20,548 bases of DNA from Alkanindiges sp. (GTDB lineage: Bacteria > Pseudomonadota > Gammaproteobacteria > Pseudomonadales > Moraxellaceae), in assembly GCA_030152125.1 (NCBI GenBank), contig JASLIR010000127.1, positions 1 through 20,548 on the forward strand, given 5' to 3'. The notes beneath the pieces were generated by a model that was not told the origin of the DNA, did not search any database, and saw nothing but the letters and a program-made list of their open reading frames with translations. Shown piece after piece: positions 8,934-16,648 of this stretch; the first letter of the stretch is position 1, and every line of letters begins with the position of its first letter. The translations under genes were made by a program, and so were the position numbers.

Positions 8934-9062
8934 ATGCAATTAAGGTTTGAGCTGGAGAAAGCCATGCTGTTTTGTGCAAGGGCTACACAGATGGCAGAAG
9001 CTGAAATCGGGCAGTTAGCCTGTAGAGGCTACTGCTTTATACTGAATGGATATCACGCATGA
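8934..9062 (+). CDS. Candidate small protein (42 residues) between pstA and pstB
   Basis: An ATG at 8934 follows AGGGG (8925-8929), which itself overlaps the pstA stop, and the frame runs 42 codons to a TGA at 9060-9062. That stop overlaps the pstB ATG as ATGA, the junction also used by pstS-pstC and hemX-hemY here. The product starts [20 protein letters not shown], contains three cysteines, and has no motif or signal peptide I recognise. It could be a real small subunit or regulator, or a coupling leader whose translation delivers ribosomes to pstB, which has only a weak ribosome site of its own. A chance frame of this length is quite possible; the exact fit at both ends is what argues for it. 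Confidence 0.4.
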   Translation: MQLRFELEKAMLFCARATQMAEAEIGQLACRGYCFILNGYHA

Positions 9063-9838
9063 CCACACAAGCCACACCGCCTTTAAAGGCTGAAATTAAC
9101 AATCTGGATTTCTACTATGGCCCTTTACAGGCCATTAAGCAGTTGTCCATGCCGGTGGTGGAAAATAAGGTAACTGCCCTGATTGGTGCTTCCGGTTGTG
9201 GCAAAAGTACCCTGTTACGCTGTTTTAACCGCTTGCATGATTTGTATCCCGGCACCCGTTATGCGGGGAACATTATTCTGCATCCCGATAATTATAATAT
9301 TATTGCCCCGGATGCTGACCCGCTGATTATCCGTTTTCTGGTAGGCATGGTGTTTCAAAAGCCAAACCCTTTCCCGCGTTCCATCTTTGAAAATATTGCA
9401 GCAGGTTTAAGGGTGCATGGCGAGCGGAACCGGGTGACAATTGAGGATAAAGTGGAGGATGCCTTGCGGCAGGCTGCCCTGTGGGATGAAGTAAAAAACC
9501 GTTTGCACGAATCCGCCTACCATCTATCTGGTGGTCAGCAGCAACGGCTATGTATTGCTCGCGCACTGGCAACTGCACCGGGTATCCTGTTGCTGGATGA
9601 GCCAACCTCCGCGCTGGATCCGATTGCAACTGCCAAAATAGAAGAGCTGATTACCCGCCTGAGTAAAACAACCACCATTTTGATGGTGACGCATAATATG
9701 CAGCAGGCGGCGCGCATTTCGGACTATACTGCTTATATGCATGAAGGCCAGCTGTTTGAGTATGAGCTGACCAATCGTATATTTACCAATCCGCGCAGTC
9801 AGCAAACCGAGGCTTATATCACCGGGCGTATGACTTAA
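9059..9838 (+). CDS. pstB: Phosphate ABC transporter ATP-binding protein PstB
   Basis: PstB is the cytoplasmic ATPase that drives phosphate import. The 259-residue product has all ABC motifs: Walker [10 protein letters not shown] (43-51), Q-loop at Q100 within VFQKPNPFP, signature LSGGQQQR (156-163), Walker B ILLLDEP (176-182) and the switch histidine H212 in THNMQQAAR. The FQKPNPFP segment and the ending EAYITGRMT are characteristic of PstB. An in-frame TAG at 9023 and the lack of another start leave the ATG at 9059 as the only reasonable choice. TATACT at 9038-9043 could be an internal -10, but it would leave a leader of only about 9 bases. Confidence 0.97.
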   Translation: MTTQATPPLKAEINNLDFYYGPLQAIKQLSMPVVENKVTALIGASGCGKSTLLRCFNRLHDLYPGTRYAGNIILHPDNYNIIAPDADPLIIRFLVGMVFQKPNPFPRSIFENIAAGLRVHGERNRVTIEDKVEDALRQAALWDEVKNRLHESAYHLSGGQQQRLCIARALATAPGILLLDEPTSALDPIATAKIEELITRLSKTTTILMVTHNMQQAARISDYTAYMHEGQLFEYELTNRIFTNPRSQQTEAYITGRMT

Positions 9839-9868
9839 CAGCGATGGCGATGTGCCGTACAAGGCCGC

Positions 9869-9902
9869 TTGTCATCATAGTTTCATATCTTTCGGTTTTA
9901 AT
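9869..9902 (+). promoter_or_regulatory. Candidate Pho box and -10 element for phoU
   Basis: TTGTCAT (9869-9875) and GTTTCAT (9880-9886) are spaced 11 bases start to start, the arrangement of PhoB half-sites (consensus CTGTCAT); they match at 6 and 5 of 7 positions. TTTAAT at 9897-9902 follows at about the expected distance for a -10. This suggests that phoU can be transcribed separately from pstSCAB under phosphate limitation. Confidence 0.45.
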
Positions 9903-9928
9903 TTATTCAAAAAATTTAGAGCAAGATC

Positions 9929-10684
9929 ATGACCCCCCCAAACAGTTCCGTATTTAGTCATCATATTTCATCGCAATTTAATGAAAATCTTCAGGATGTA
10001 AATACTCAGTTTATGAGTATGGGTGGTCTGGTTGAGCAACAGGTGACGAGCGCGATTCATGCATTGCTGGATACGGATGCAGCATTGGCGCTGAAAGTAC
10101 AGTTTGATGACCAGGCGGTAAACCGCATGGAAACCCAGATTGATGAGGCTTTAACCCTGATCCTTGCGCGCCGCCAGCCAGCCGCCAGTGATTTGCGCAT
10201 GGTGATTGCCATCAGCAAGGCCAATACTGACCTGGAGCGTATGGGTGACGAGGCGGTAAAAATTGCCCGCATCGCACAGGCATTGTGTGAAGAAGGCGAG
10301 TCGCCACGTGGTTATATGGAAACCCGTCATATTGGGAACCAGATTCGTTTGATGATTCACGAGGCGCTGGACGCCTTTGCGCGCCTGGATGCCGAGCAGG
10401 CCTTGCGCGTGATGCAGGCAGATGCCGATATTGACCGTGAATACCAGTCTGCTACACGTACCCTGATGACCTACATGATGGAAGACCCGCGCCATATCAG
10501 CCGGGTGATTAATGTAATGTGGGTATTGCGTTCGCTGGAACGTATTGGTGACCACGCACGTAATATTGCCGAGCAGGTGATTTATGTGGCCAAGGGCTTT
10601 GATGTACGTCACACCAGCTATGAAAGCATTGAAAAGCGTATTAATGCAGACAAGGCAGCGCCAGCACCTAAAAAACCTGAATAA
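9929..10684 (+). CDS. phoU: Phosphate signalling protein PhoU
   Basis: PhoU links the Pst transporter to the PhoR sensor kinase and represses the Pho regulon when phosphate is plentiful. The 251-residue product shows the two-fold PhoU repeat of three-helix bundles. Each half has the metal-binding motif: DLERMGDEA (101-109) and SLERIGDHA (202-210). The C terminus ends in a short K/A/P-rich tail. It lies 90 bases after pstB, with a candidate Pho box between, and a strong intrinsic terminator follows 25 bases after the stop. No phoB or phoR is in the window. Confidence 0.96.
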   Translation: MTPPNSSVFSHHISSQFNENLQDVNTQFMSMGGLVEQQVTSAIHALLDTDAALALKVQFDDQAVNRMETQIDEALTLILARRQPAASDLRMVIAISKANTDLERMGDEAVKIARIAQALCEEGESPRGYMETRHIGNQIRLMIHEALDAFARLDAEQALRVMQADADIDREYQSATRTLMTYMMEDPRHISRVINVMWVLRSLERIGDHARNIAEQVIYVAKGFDVRHTSYESIEKRINADKAAPAPKKPE

Positions 10685-10709
10685 ATGCCCGGTACAGGGA
10701 ATAGATGTT

Positions 10710-10738
10710 AAAAAAGCGACGTGAAGTCGCTTTTTTTT
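10710..10738 (+). terminator. Intrinsic terminator after phoU
   Basis: GCGAC (10716-10720) and GTCGC (10726-10730) form a stem around GTGAA, with six A before and eight T directly after. The symmetry would also let it work on the minus strand. Confidence 0.9.
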
Positions 10739-10760
10739 ACGGAGCAATTTTCTACCCCAG

Positions 10761-10805
10761 CCCTCTCCCACAGAGAGAAGGAGATTCCCTCTCTTTGGGA
10801 GAGGG
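10761..10805. repeat. REP-like imperfect palindrome
   Basis: CCCTCTCCCA (10761-10770) and TGGGAGAGGG (10796-10805) are perfect 10-base inverted repeats, with inner AGAGAG and CTCTCT arms, giving one long hairpin. Reading through it produces PSPLPQREG and LSLGEG, the typical false peptide of CCCTCTCCC-type intergenic repeats in proteobacteria. Only one copy lies in the window, so repetition in the genome is inferred from the sequence type. Confidence 0.6.
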
Positions 10806-10859
10806 ACTTTTAGCTTGTGGCCTATATCGGACGCTCGACGTTGCACTCGAGCCTTGCGC

Positions 10860-10891
10860 AATAAAATCGATAATTAATCGATTTTTATTTT
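10860..10891 (-). terminator. Candidate terminator after argH-yggX
   Basis: AAAATCGAT (10863-10871) and ATCGATTTT (10877-10885) form a 9-pair stem around 5 bases, flanked by an A-run and a T-run so that it could act on either strand. It lies about 60 bases after the yggX stop on the minus strand. Confidence 0.6.
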
Positions 10892-10918
10892 ACTCGAAAC
10901 ATAGTTTCTCGTCTTGCA

Positions 10919-10951
10919 GCGTGGCGAAGCAGTGCTTCGCTGATCACGCTT
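10919..10951 (-). repeat. Hairpin overlapping the yggX stop codon
   Basis: GCGAAGC (10924-10930) and GCTTCGC (10934-10940) pair around a 3-base loop. An outer AGCGTG/CACGCT stem extends it across a small bulge, into the last codons of yggX. There is no T-run; it may protect the 3' end of the argH-yggX message or assist the terminator further on. Confidence 0.5.
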
Positions 10952-11213
10952 CAGGCTTCCACCCCTCAGCTTTTTCCACATTACGGTTATTCAGGAAGTT
11001 TTCCCGTTGCTCTTCCAGAAAAGCGCGTGCCGAAGGTTCAAACGCATTCAAGCGCTTTTCATTAATCAGCAGGGTCTGGTGCTTTAACCATTCCTGCCAG
11101 GCCTGTTTTGATACATTATCAAAAACTTCCTGTCCTTTAGGGCCGGGAAAGGGCAGAAATTCCAGCCCTTCCATGTCCTGCTGGTATTTACGGCAAAATA
11201 CGCTGCGTGTCAT
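10944..11213 (-). CDS. yggX: Fe(2+)-trafficking / oxidative damage protection protein YggX
   Basis: YggX is a small cytoplasmic protein that helps iron-sulfur clusters survive oxidative stress, probably by handling labile iron. The 89-residue product has the family length and its hallmarks: an early cysteine in [10 protein letters not shown] (C7), [32 protein letters not shown], and a C-terminal EGWKPE. The ATG at 11213 has AGGA 8 bases upstream. It starts 15 bases after argH on the same strand, so the two should be cotranscribed. In other gammaproteobacteria yggX is more familiar next to mutY; the argH link here may be lineage-specific. Confidence 0.95.
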   Translation of the reverse strand: MTRSVFCRKYQQDMEGLEFLPFPGPKGQEVFDNVSKQAWQEWLKHQTLLINEKRLNAFEPSARAFLEEQRENFLNNRNVEKAEGWKPEA

Positions 11214-11228
11214 AGTGCGAGTCCTGTA

Positions 11229-12671
11229 TTAAACGCCAAGTTGCTGTACGCGGGCTTGCGCACGTTCAACTGCTGCTTTTACCTGTTGTGGTGCAGTACC
11301 ACCAATGTGGTTGCGCGCCGCCACAGAGCCTTCCAGTGTCAGCACGGCAAATACATCATCGCTGATCAGGCCAGAGAACTGTTGTAATTGTTGCAGTGAC
11401 AGTTCGGACAGGTCTTTTTCTTCCTTTACACCCAGTGCAACGGCTTTGCCCACAATCTCGTGCGCATCACGGAAAGCCACGCCTTTTTTCACCAGATAGT
11501 CGGCCAAATCGGTCGCGGTAGAAAAACCACGCAAGGCGGCTTCGCGCATTTCTTTTTTATTCGGTTGCAGGGCAGGAACCATGTCGGCAAAGGCCAGCAG
11601 GGAACCACGTACCGTATCAATCGCATCAAACAGCGGTTCTTTATCTTCCTGGTTGTCCTTGTTGTAAGCCAGCGGCTGGCCCTTCATCAGGGTCAACAGG
11701 CTAACCAGGTCGCCAAACACACGGCCGGATTTACCACGCACCAGTTCCGGCACATCCGGGTTTTTCTTTTGCGGCATGATGGAGGAGCCGGTACAAAAGC
11801 GGTCAGGGATCTGCACAAAGCGAAACTGGGCGGAAGTCCACAGAATCAGTTCTTCACTCATGCGTGATAAATGCATCATGATCAGCGAGGCAGCAGCACT
11901 GAATTCAATGGCAAAGTCGCGGTCGGACACGGCATCCAGTGAGTTTTCGCTCACAGCTTCAAAGCCTAATAGCTGTGCAGTGTAAGCGCGGTCAATCGGG
12001 TAGGTGGTGCCAGCAAGTGCAGCAGAACCCAGCGGCAGGCGGTTAACCCGCTTGCGGCAGTCAATCAGGCGCTCGGAGTCACGCAGCAGCATTTCAAACC
12101 AGGCCAGCAGGTGGTGACCAAAAGTAACAGGCTGTGCGGTTTGCAAATGGGTAAACCCAGGCATAATGGTGTCGCTATGCTGGGCGGCCAGGCTCAGGAT
12201 GCCGCTTTGCAGGCGCTTTAATAAAGCCAGTAGCGCATCAATTTCATCCCGTAGATACAGACGTATGTCTGTTGCTACTTGATCGTTACGGCTACGGCCT
12301 GTATGAAGCTTTTTACCTGTAATGCCAATGCGGTCAGTCAGGCGTGCTTCAATATTCATGTGCACGTCTTCAAGGTCAATGCGCCACTCAAAACGTCCGG
12401 CTTCAATGTCGGCCTTAATGGCGCTTAAGCCCTGAATAATGTCATCGCGTTCGGCATCAGTCAGTACGCCTACTTTGGCCAGCATGGTAGCATGTGCAAT
12501 GGAACCGGCAATATCCTGTCTGTACAGACGCTGGTCGAACTGGACAGAGGCGGTAAATTCGGCCACAAAGGCATCTGTGGCTTCACTAAAACGACCACCC
12601 CACATATTGGAAGCGACAGGTTGGTCAGGGGTTGCAGCATGTTGATCGGGGGATGTGGATGGTGTGGTCAT
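11229..12671 (-). CDS. argH: Argininosuccinate lyase
   Basis: ArgH splits argininosuccinate into arginine and fumarate, the last step of arginine synthesis. The 480-residue product has the fumarase/aspartase superfamily signature [12 protein letters not shown] (295-306), the HTGRSRNDQ segment (123-131), and THLQTAQP with the catalytic histidine region near 175. The first ~20 residues are a poorly conserved S/T/P/Q-rich tail before MWGGRFSE. The frame runs on to a TTG at 12704, but the extra codons contain a good -10 element, so I use the ATG at 12671. Its start region overlaps that of the divergent algZ. yggX follows 15 bases downstream. Confidence 0.96.
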   Translation of the reverse strand: MTTPSTSPDQHAATPDQPVASNMWGGRFSEATDAFVAEFTASVQFDQRLYRQDIAGSIAHATMLAKVGVLTDAERDDIIQGLSAIKADIEAGRFEWRIDLEDVHMNIEARLTDRIGITGKKLHTGRSRNDQVATDIRLYLRDEIDALLALLKRLQSGILSLAAQHSDTIMPGFTHLQTAQPVTFGHHLLAWFEMLLRDSERLIDCRKRVNRLPLGSAALAGTTYPIDRAYTAQLLGFEAVSENSLDAVSDRDFAIEFSAAASLIMMHLSRMSEELILWTSAQFRFVQIPDRFCTGSSIMPQKKNPDVPELVRGKSGRVFGDLVSLLTLMKGQPLAYNKDNQEDKEPLFDAIDTVRGSLLAFADMVPALQPNKKEMREAALRGFSTATDLADYLVKKGVAFRDAHEIVGKAVALGVKEEKDLSELSLQQLQQFSGLISDDVFAVLTLEGSVAARNHIGGTAPQQVKAAVERAQARVQQLGV

Positions 12672-13765
12672 TTGGTTTCGGCAAAATAAAGTCAAGTATA
12701 GCAAATCTGGCGGAAAGTTCAGCCCTGAAGCAGACGAATCCGGGTGATGCTTTTTTTCTGCCCAATTTTTCTGAAAACCGTACCCTGCTGGAACTACTGA
12801 TTACCACCAATATGCTGGCGGTGATCATGTCACTGATTTCCTCGCACAACCTGGACAACCTGAGCTGGAGCCTGCTGGCGCAATACGTGTTCTTTATGAA
12901 CTGGGTGACGGTGAGTTTTGCCTGGTTGTCGGATCTGTTTCGCCCGCGTTTGCGTGCCTTGCCACGCCCGCATGCGTTGATGTGGAGCCTTTTACTGCTG
13001 GAGCTGATTGTTTTTCTGGCAACCGTAGCATGCAATATGGGCCTGATTTACTTACTGGACGAGCAGCGGCACTGGCATAACGAGCTATTGTATAACCTGG
13101 TGTTGAGTGCTTGCCTTGGCTTGCTGATCATGCGTTACCTGTATGAGCGCGAGCAGCGCATCCGCCGCCACCGTGCCGAGTTGCAATCCCGGGTGCAGGC
13201 CTTGCAGGCGCGTATCCGCCCGCATTTCCTGTTTAATACCATGAACAGCGTACTGAGCCTGATTTCAATTGACCCGGAGAAAGCCGAGCAGATGGTGGAA
13301 AACCTGTCACGGCTGTTTCGTGCCAGTTTAAACAGCAGTGGGGAAGTGTCCCTGCTGGATGAAATTACCGTGTGTAAAAGCTATCTGGACATTGAAAAAA
13401 TCCGCCTGGGCGACCGCCTGCAGGTAGAGTGGCATCTGCCGGATGAAGACCTGTTATATGACGCCAATATTCCTTCATTGACCTTGCAGCCACTGCTGGA
13501 AAATGCAATTTATCATGGTGTTGAAACATTTAGCAAAACCAGTAAAATTAGTGTATTGGTCGATGTTAAGCTACAGGAAGTGACAATTGTGGTGACAAAT
13601 CCGTACCAAGCTGGTAAAACTGTAGGCAGAACTGGCAATGGAATGGCCCTTGAAAATATTCAGGAGCGCCTGGAGGCGTACTATGGCAAGACAGCACGCC
13701 TAAGAACTTTTCAAGCAGAGGGATTATTTACCACATATTTGAAATATCCATATGTGGCACAATAA
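12659..13765 (+). CDS. algZ: LytS/AlgZ-type membrane sensor histidine kinase
   Basis: This sensor should phosphorylate the response regulator encoded next. The 368-residue product has four predicted membrane segments (about 43-62, 71-92, 107-133 and 143-161), a short coiled linker, and the His_kinase domain with the phospho-accepting H189 in [14 protein letters not shown]. The ATPase part has an N-box [12 protein letters not shown] (277-287) and a G-box [13 protein letters not shown] (326-338). In-frame starts before the conserved FFLPNF segment exist only at 12632 (TTG), 12653, 12659 and 12662 (GTG). All lie within the argH coding sequence, so the 5' ends overlap. I chose ATG 12659 because CGGGGG precedes it. 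In Pseudomonas the pair controls alginate and type IV pili; the role here is unknown. Confidence 0.85.
   Translation: MVWSFGFGKIKSSIANLAESSALKQTNPGDAFFLPNFSENRTLLELLITTNMLAVIMSLISSHNLDNLSWSLLAQYVFFMNWVTVSFAWLSDLFRPRLRALPRPHALMWSLLLLELIVFLATVACNMGLIYLLDEQRHWHNELLYNLVLSACLGLLIMRYLYEREQRIRRHRAELQSRVQALQARIRPHFLFNTMNSVLSLISIDPEKAEQMVENLSRLFRASLNSSGEVSLLDEITVCKSYLDIEKIRLGDRLQVEWHLPDEDLLYDANIPSLTLQPLLENAIYHGVETFSKTSKISVLVDVKLQEVTIVVTNPYQAGKTVGRTGNGMALENIQERLEAYYGKTARLRTFQAEGLFTTYLKYPYVAQ
12695..12703 (-). promoter_or_regulatory. Extended -10 promoter element of argH
   Basis: TGCTATACT on the minus strand combines the extended TGN motif with a -10 hexamer matching at 5 of 6. The -35 region is weak (CTGAAC at 16 bases). 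Transcription would begin near 12688, 17 bases before the argH ATG. The element lies inside the 5' end of algZ as called here. Confidence 0.55.
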
Positions 13766-13795
13766 AAAAAGATAGCTTGCTTCTGGCAGGCTATC
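13764..13795 (-). terminator. Terminator-like hairpin facing against the genes, in the algZ-algR gap
   Basis: GATAGCTTGC (13771-13780) and GCAGGCTATC (13786-13795) pair with a single wobble around 5 bases. Seven A (13764-13770) precede the stem on the plus strand, so on the minus strand it is a stem followed by a T-run, the form of an intrinsic terminator. No minus-strand gene ends here. On the plus strand it is a stem just before the algR ribosome site. Confidence 0.55.
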
Positions 13796-13815
13796 GGCAG
13801 CACAAGGAGGAATGC

Positions 13816-14565
13816 ATGAATATTTTGGTTTGTGATGACGAACCGTTAGCGCGTGAACGTTTGTGTCGTATGGTGAGAGCCGCCGGACACAATGTAGTTG
13901 CGCAGGCAGAAAATGGCGTGGATGCTATTGAAAAGGTTCGTATCCATCATCCGGATGTTTTGTTGCTGGATATAAGGATGCCGGAAATGAACGGTATCCA
14001 GTGCGCACAGGCATTATTGACCATGGATGTGCCACCCGCTGTTATTTTTGTGACGGCATTTGACCAGCATGCCATTGATGCATTTAAAACCCACGCCATC
14101 GGTTATTTGCTAAAACCGGTTAATCAGGCAGATTTAGACGCTGCCCTGTTGCGTGCAGGCAAGTTAAATACTGCGCAGATGAAATCGCTGCAAACCCAGG
14201 TTGAAGGGGGTAGCAGTGTTCAGATCAAGCCGGCCCGTAAAAATATTGCTGCACGTACCCACCGTGGGGTGGAGCTGATTCCGATTGAAAATATCTATTA
14301 TTTTCTGGCTGACCAGAAGTATGTCACGGTACGCCATGCTGGTGGGCAGGTGCTGATTGATGAAACCCTGAAGGATCTTGAAAACGAGTTTGCTGACCGT
14401 TTTATCCGTATCCACCGTAACGCGCTACTGGCCATTCCTTATCTGGAAGGTATCGAATTTATTGGCACCGGCCAGTATCAGGTACGTTGCCGTGGTATTA
14501 ACGAGCGCCTGGCGGTGAGCCGCCGTCACTTGCCGCAGTTGCGGGAAAAGATTCACCATATTTGA
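13816..14565 (+). CDS. algR: LytR/AlgR-family response regulator
   Basis: This is a DNA-binding response regulator, the likely partner of the kinase encoded just upstream. The 249-residue product has a receiver domain (1-120) with acidic D7 and D8, phospho-acceptor D52, T80 and K100 in the expected places. A linker is followed by a LytTR DNA-binding domain (about 145-245: GVELIPIENIYYF, RIHRNALLAIPYL, LAVSRRHLPQLREKI). The ATG at 13816 has an excellent ribosome site, AAGGAGG (13804-13810); the longer frame from 13777 lies in the upstream hairpin and is rejected. Its strong ribosome site contrasts with algZ and suggests more regulator than kinase. Two terminators follow it. Confidence 0.93.
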   Translation: MNILVCDDEPLARERLCRMVRAAGHNVVAQAENGVDAIEKVRIHHPDVLLLDIRMPEMNGIQCAQALLTMDVPPAVIFVTAFDQHAIDAFKTHAIGYLLKPVNQADLDAALLRAGKLNTAQMKSLQTQVEGGSSVQIKPARKNIAARTHRGVELIPIENIYYFLADQKYVTVRHAGGQVLIDETLKDLENEFADRFIRIHRNALLAIPYLEGIEFIGTGQYQVRCRGINERLAVSRRHLPQLREKIHHI

Positions 14566-14577
14566 TGCCGTATGTAA

Positions 14578-14616
14578 TGCATGGGCAGATAGCATCTGCC
14601 TATGCAGCATTTTTAT
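14578..14616 (+). terminator. First of two tandem terminators after algR
   Basis: TGCATGGGCAGAT (14578-14590) and ATCTGCCTATGCA (14594-14606) form 13 pairs with one wobble around a 3-base loop, followed by GCATTTTTAT. It starts 12 bases after the algR stop. Confidence 0.8.
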
Positions 14617-14621
14617 ATAAG

Positions 14622-14670
14622 AACCAGATGATTCTATGCAGGTGATGCAAATGGAGCCATCTGGTTTTTT
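14622..14670 (+). terminator. Second of two tandem terminators after algR
   Basis: AACCAGATG (14622-14630) and CATCTGGTT (14658-14666) pair over 9 bases, and the T-run 14665-14670 follows directly. The 27-base loop contains a smaller TGCA/TGCA dyad. With the first terminator it isolates hemC from algR transcription; the hemC promoter should then lie within 14671-14789, where I cannot pick a clear hexamer pair. Confidence 0.7.
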
Positions 14671-14789
14671 ATTGCCAGTGTTGTGTGCTTGTTGGTAATT
14701 CCCGCACGCTTGCTTGAGACCGCGCGGCATTTTTGGCATGCTTGGCAGGTTTTTAATTTCATCTCTTTTAGCACTATAGGCAATATTTC

Positions 14790-15707
14790 ATGCAAAGCTT
14801 AAAAATTGCGACCCGGCAAAGTCCTTTGGCGTTGTGGCAGGCCGAGTACATCAAGGCGCAATTGCAGCAGTTGCACCCTGGTTTAGAGGTGGAACTGGTG
14901 ACCTTTGTAACCCAGGGTGACAAGATTCTGGATACCCCATTAGCCAAGATTGGTGGTAAAGGGCTGTTTGTGAAAGAACTGGAAAACGCCTTGCTGGATG
15001 GCCGTGCCGATTTGGCAGTGCACTCCATGAAGGATGTGCCGATGGAACTGCCGGAGGGTTTAAGCCTGGCCGTGATTTGCCAGCGCGAAGACCCGGCGGA
15101 TGCCTTTGTATCCAATACCTATGCCAGTCTGGATGATTTGCCGCAAGGGGCTATATTGGGCACTTCCAGTTTACGCCGTAAATGCCAGATTCAGGCTTAC
15201 CGCCCGGACTTAAGGATTATTGATTTGCGCGGTAATGTGGGAACCCGCTTGTCTAAACTGGATGCGGGTCAATACGATGCCATTATTCTGGCTGCCGCTG
15301 GTTTAAAGCGCCTGGGCTTACAGGATCGCATTCGTGAAACACTGGCTACCAGCCTGAGCTTGCCAGCGGTGGGCCAGGGCGCGCTGGGGCTGGAGTGCCG
15401 GGAAGGGGATCAGCAGGTATTATCTTTGATTCAGCCATTGTCCGATCGGGTGACAGAGATTTGTGTGCGTGCCGAACGGGCTTTTAACCACCGTTTGCAG
15501 GGCGGCTGTCAGGTGCCTATAGCTGGTTTTGCTGTATTGCAGCAGGATACGATTAAGCTGCAGGGCCGTGTGGGTAGTGTGGATGGTCAGGAGTTGTTAA
15601 AGGCTGAGATTAGCGGGGCTGCCGCTGATGCTGAGCTGCTGGGCCGGCAACTGGCTGAAGAGCTGCTGGCACAAGGTGCCGACCGCCTGCTGGCAGCCTT
15701 GCTTTGA
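14790..15707 (+). CDS. hemC: Hydroxymethylbilane synthase (porphobilinogen deaminase)
   Basis: HemC joins four porphobilinogen units into the linear tetrapyrrole hydroxymethylbilane, on the way to haem and sirohaem. The 305-residue product has the family pattern: [13 protein letters not shown] (6-18), [11 protein letters not shown] (55-65), HSMKDVP with catalytic D82 (78-84), GTSSLRR (124-130), [10 protein letters not shown] (145-154), and the dipyrromethane cofactor cysteine C240 in [11 protein letters not shown]. The ATG at 14790 has only a weak ribosome site. hemD follows 24 bases after the stop. The algR-hemC-hemD order is as in Pseudomonas, but here two terminators precede hemC. Confidence 0.97.
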   Translation: MQSLKIATRQSPLALWQAEYIKAQLQQLHPGLEVELVTFVTQGDKILDTPLAKIGGKGLFVKELENALLDGRADLAVHSMKDVPMELPEGLSLAVICQREDPADAFVSNTYASLDDLPQGAILGTSSLRRKCQIQAYRPDLRIIDLRGNVGTRLSKLDAGQYDAIILAAAGLKRLGLQDRIRETLATSLSLPAVGQGALGLECREGDQQVLSLIQPLSDRVTEICVRAERAFNHRLQGGCQVPIAGFAVLQQDTIKLQGRVGSVDGQELLKAEISGAAADAELLGRQLAEELLAQGADRLLAALL

Positions 15708-15731
15708 GTGCCGCCCAATGAGTAGCAAGTG

Positions 15732-16490
15732 ATGCTGCATGTACTGAACACCCGCCCGGCAGACCGGGCGCCTGACCTGACACTGGCTTTGCGTCAGGCA
15801 GGTTATCAGGTAACGGAGTTGCCATTGCTGCAACTGGATGCACTGCCTCTGACAGAAACCTTGAGTACGCAGCTGGCAGCAATTGTTGGGGTGCAGGCGG
15901 TGATTGTGGTGAGCCCTACGGCAGCACAACTGGGGCTGGATTATCTGCAGCAACTGGGCTTGCAGCCTATCCGGTTTGCCCTGCAGTGGATTGCGGTCGG
16001 GCGTGGCACGGCACAAGTGCTGATGGATGCCGGTTTACAACCGCTAACCCCGGACATTGAAACCAGCGAAGGCATTCTGGCGCTGGAAGGGGTACTGGAT
16101 GCACACGTGCCACAGCACATCATGGTATGGCGCGGGATAGGCGGGCGTGAGCTGATGTTGCGCCAACTGGATGAGCAGGGTCATAGCGTACACAATGTTG
16201 TGCTTTATCGCCGCGGTATGCCTGCCGCGGCGGAGCAGCAGTATCGGCAATTGCAGCAACAGCCGCCAGATGTACTGTTAATAAGCAGTGGCGAGTCCTG
16301 GCGCTACTGGCAACAGCTTGGCCAGCATGCACAAGCTAAGCTTTTAAATATCCCTGTTATTTTAGTGCTTGGCCAGCGCATTTATGACTGTATTTGCAAG
16401 GATATTGCGCAGTGGCCTACGACAGTACGGGTTGTTAAGCTGGATAGCCTGCGCCCAGATTCTATCCTGTCGGCACTGGCTAAGCTGTAA
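15732..16490 (+). CDS. hemD: Uroporphyrinogen-III synthase
   Basis: HemD closes hydroxymethylbilane into uroporphyrinogen III while inverting ring D. The 252-residue product fits the very divergent family by its start (NTRPADRAPDL), VIVVSPTAAQLGLDYL, WIAVGRGTAQVL, the conserved ETSEGILAL, and VWRGIGGRELM followed by VVLYRRGMP. A GTG at 15729 lies directly before the ATG at 15732; I prefer the ATG. The order hemC-hemD-hemX-hemY supports the call beyond sequence alone. A 145-base stretch with a candidate leader ORF separates it from hemX. Confidence 0.92.
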   Translation: MLHVLNTRPADRAPDLTLALRQAGYQVTELPLLQLDALPLTETLSTQLAAIVGVQAVIVVSPTAAQLGLDYLQQLGLQPIRFALQWIAVGRGTAQVLMDAGLQPLTPDIETSEGILALEGVLDAHVPQHIMVWRGIGGRELMLRQLDEQGHSVHNVVLYRRGMPAAAEQQYRQLQQQPPDVLLISSGESWRYWQQLGQHAQAKLLNIPVILVLGQRIYDCICKDIAQWPTTVRVVKLDSLRPDSILSALAKL

Positions 16491-16561
16491 AAGTGTGAGC
16501 AGACGTAACTGTCATATTGTGGTGCATCAAGGGCTTCTTTATGCTGAAAGCAGGGGAAAAT

Positions 16562-16648
16562 ATGACAGGGTGGCTGAAAAAGCACCCATGTTCAGTCAAG
16601 GAGTCATTTTTGCGTATTAAAGCTGCCATTGCAGGGTGTTTGGAATGA
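16562..16648 (+). CDS. Candidate 28-residue leader ORF coupled to hemX
   Basis: ATG 16562 is preceded by AGGGGA at a fair ribosome-binding distance, and the 28-codon frame ends with a TGA (16646-16648) that overlaps the hemX ATG as ATGA. The product starts MTGWLKKHPCSVKESFLRIK and is basic, with two cysteines. No known motif is visible. It could be a leader peptide that couples translation to hemX, a small haem-related peptide, or chance; a GGGTG/CACCC dyad lies inside it. Confidence 0.35.
   Translation: MTGWLKKHPCSVKESFLRIKAAIAGCLE

Noticed and set aside
9038..9043. TATACT as a separate pstB promoter
   Set aside because: The -35 (TTAGCC) is poor and the leader would be about 9 bases, too short to include a ribosome site.
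10705..11232. Long plus-strand frame through the phoU terminator, the REP-like repeat and antisense to yggX
   Set aside because: It reads through a terminator and a palindrome (giving PSPLPQREG-type false peptide) and then runs antisense to a well-supported yggX.
12672..12704. Longer argH reading from TTG 12704
   Set aside because: The extra codons contain the extended -10 element TGCTATACT, and homologues begin shortly before the MWGGRF motif.
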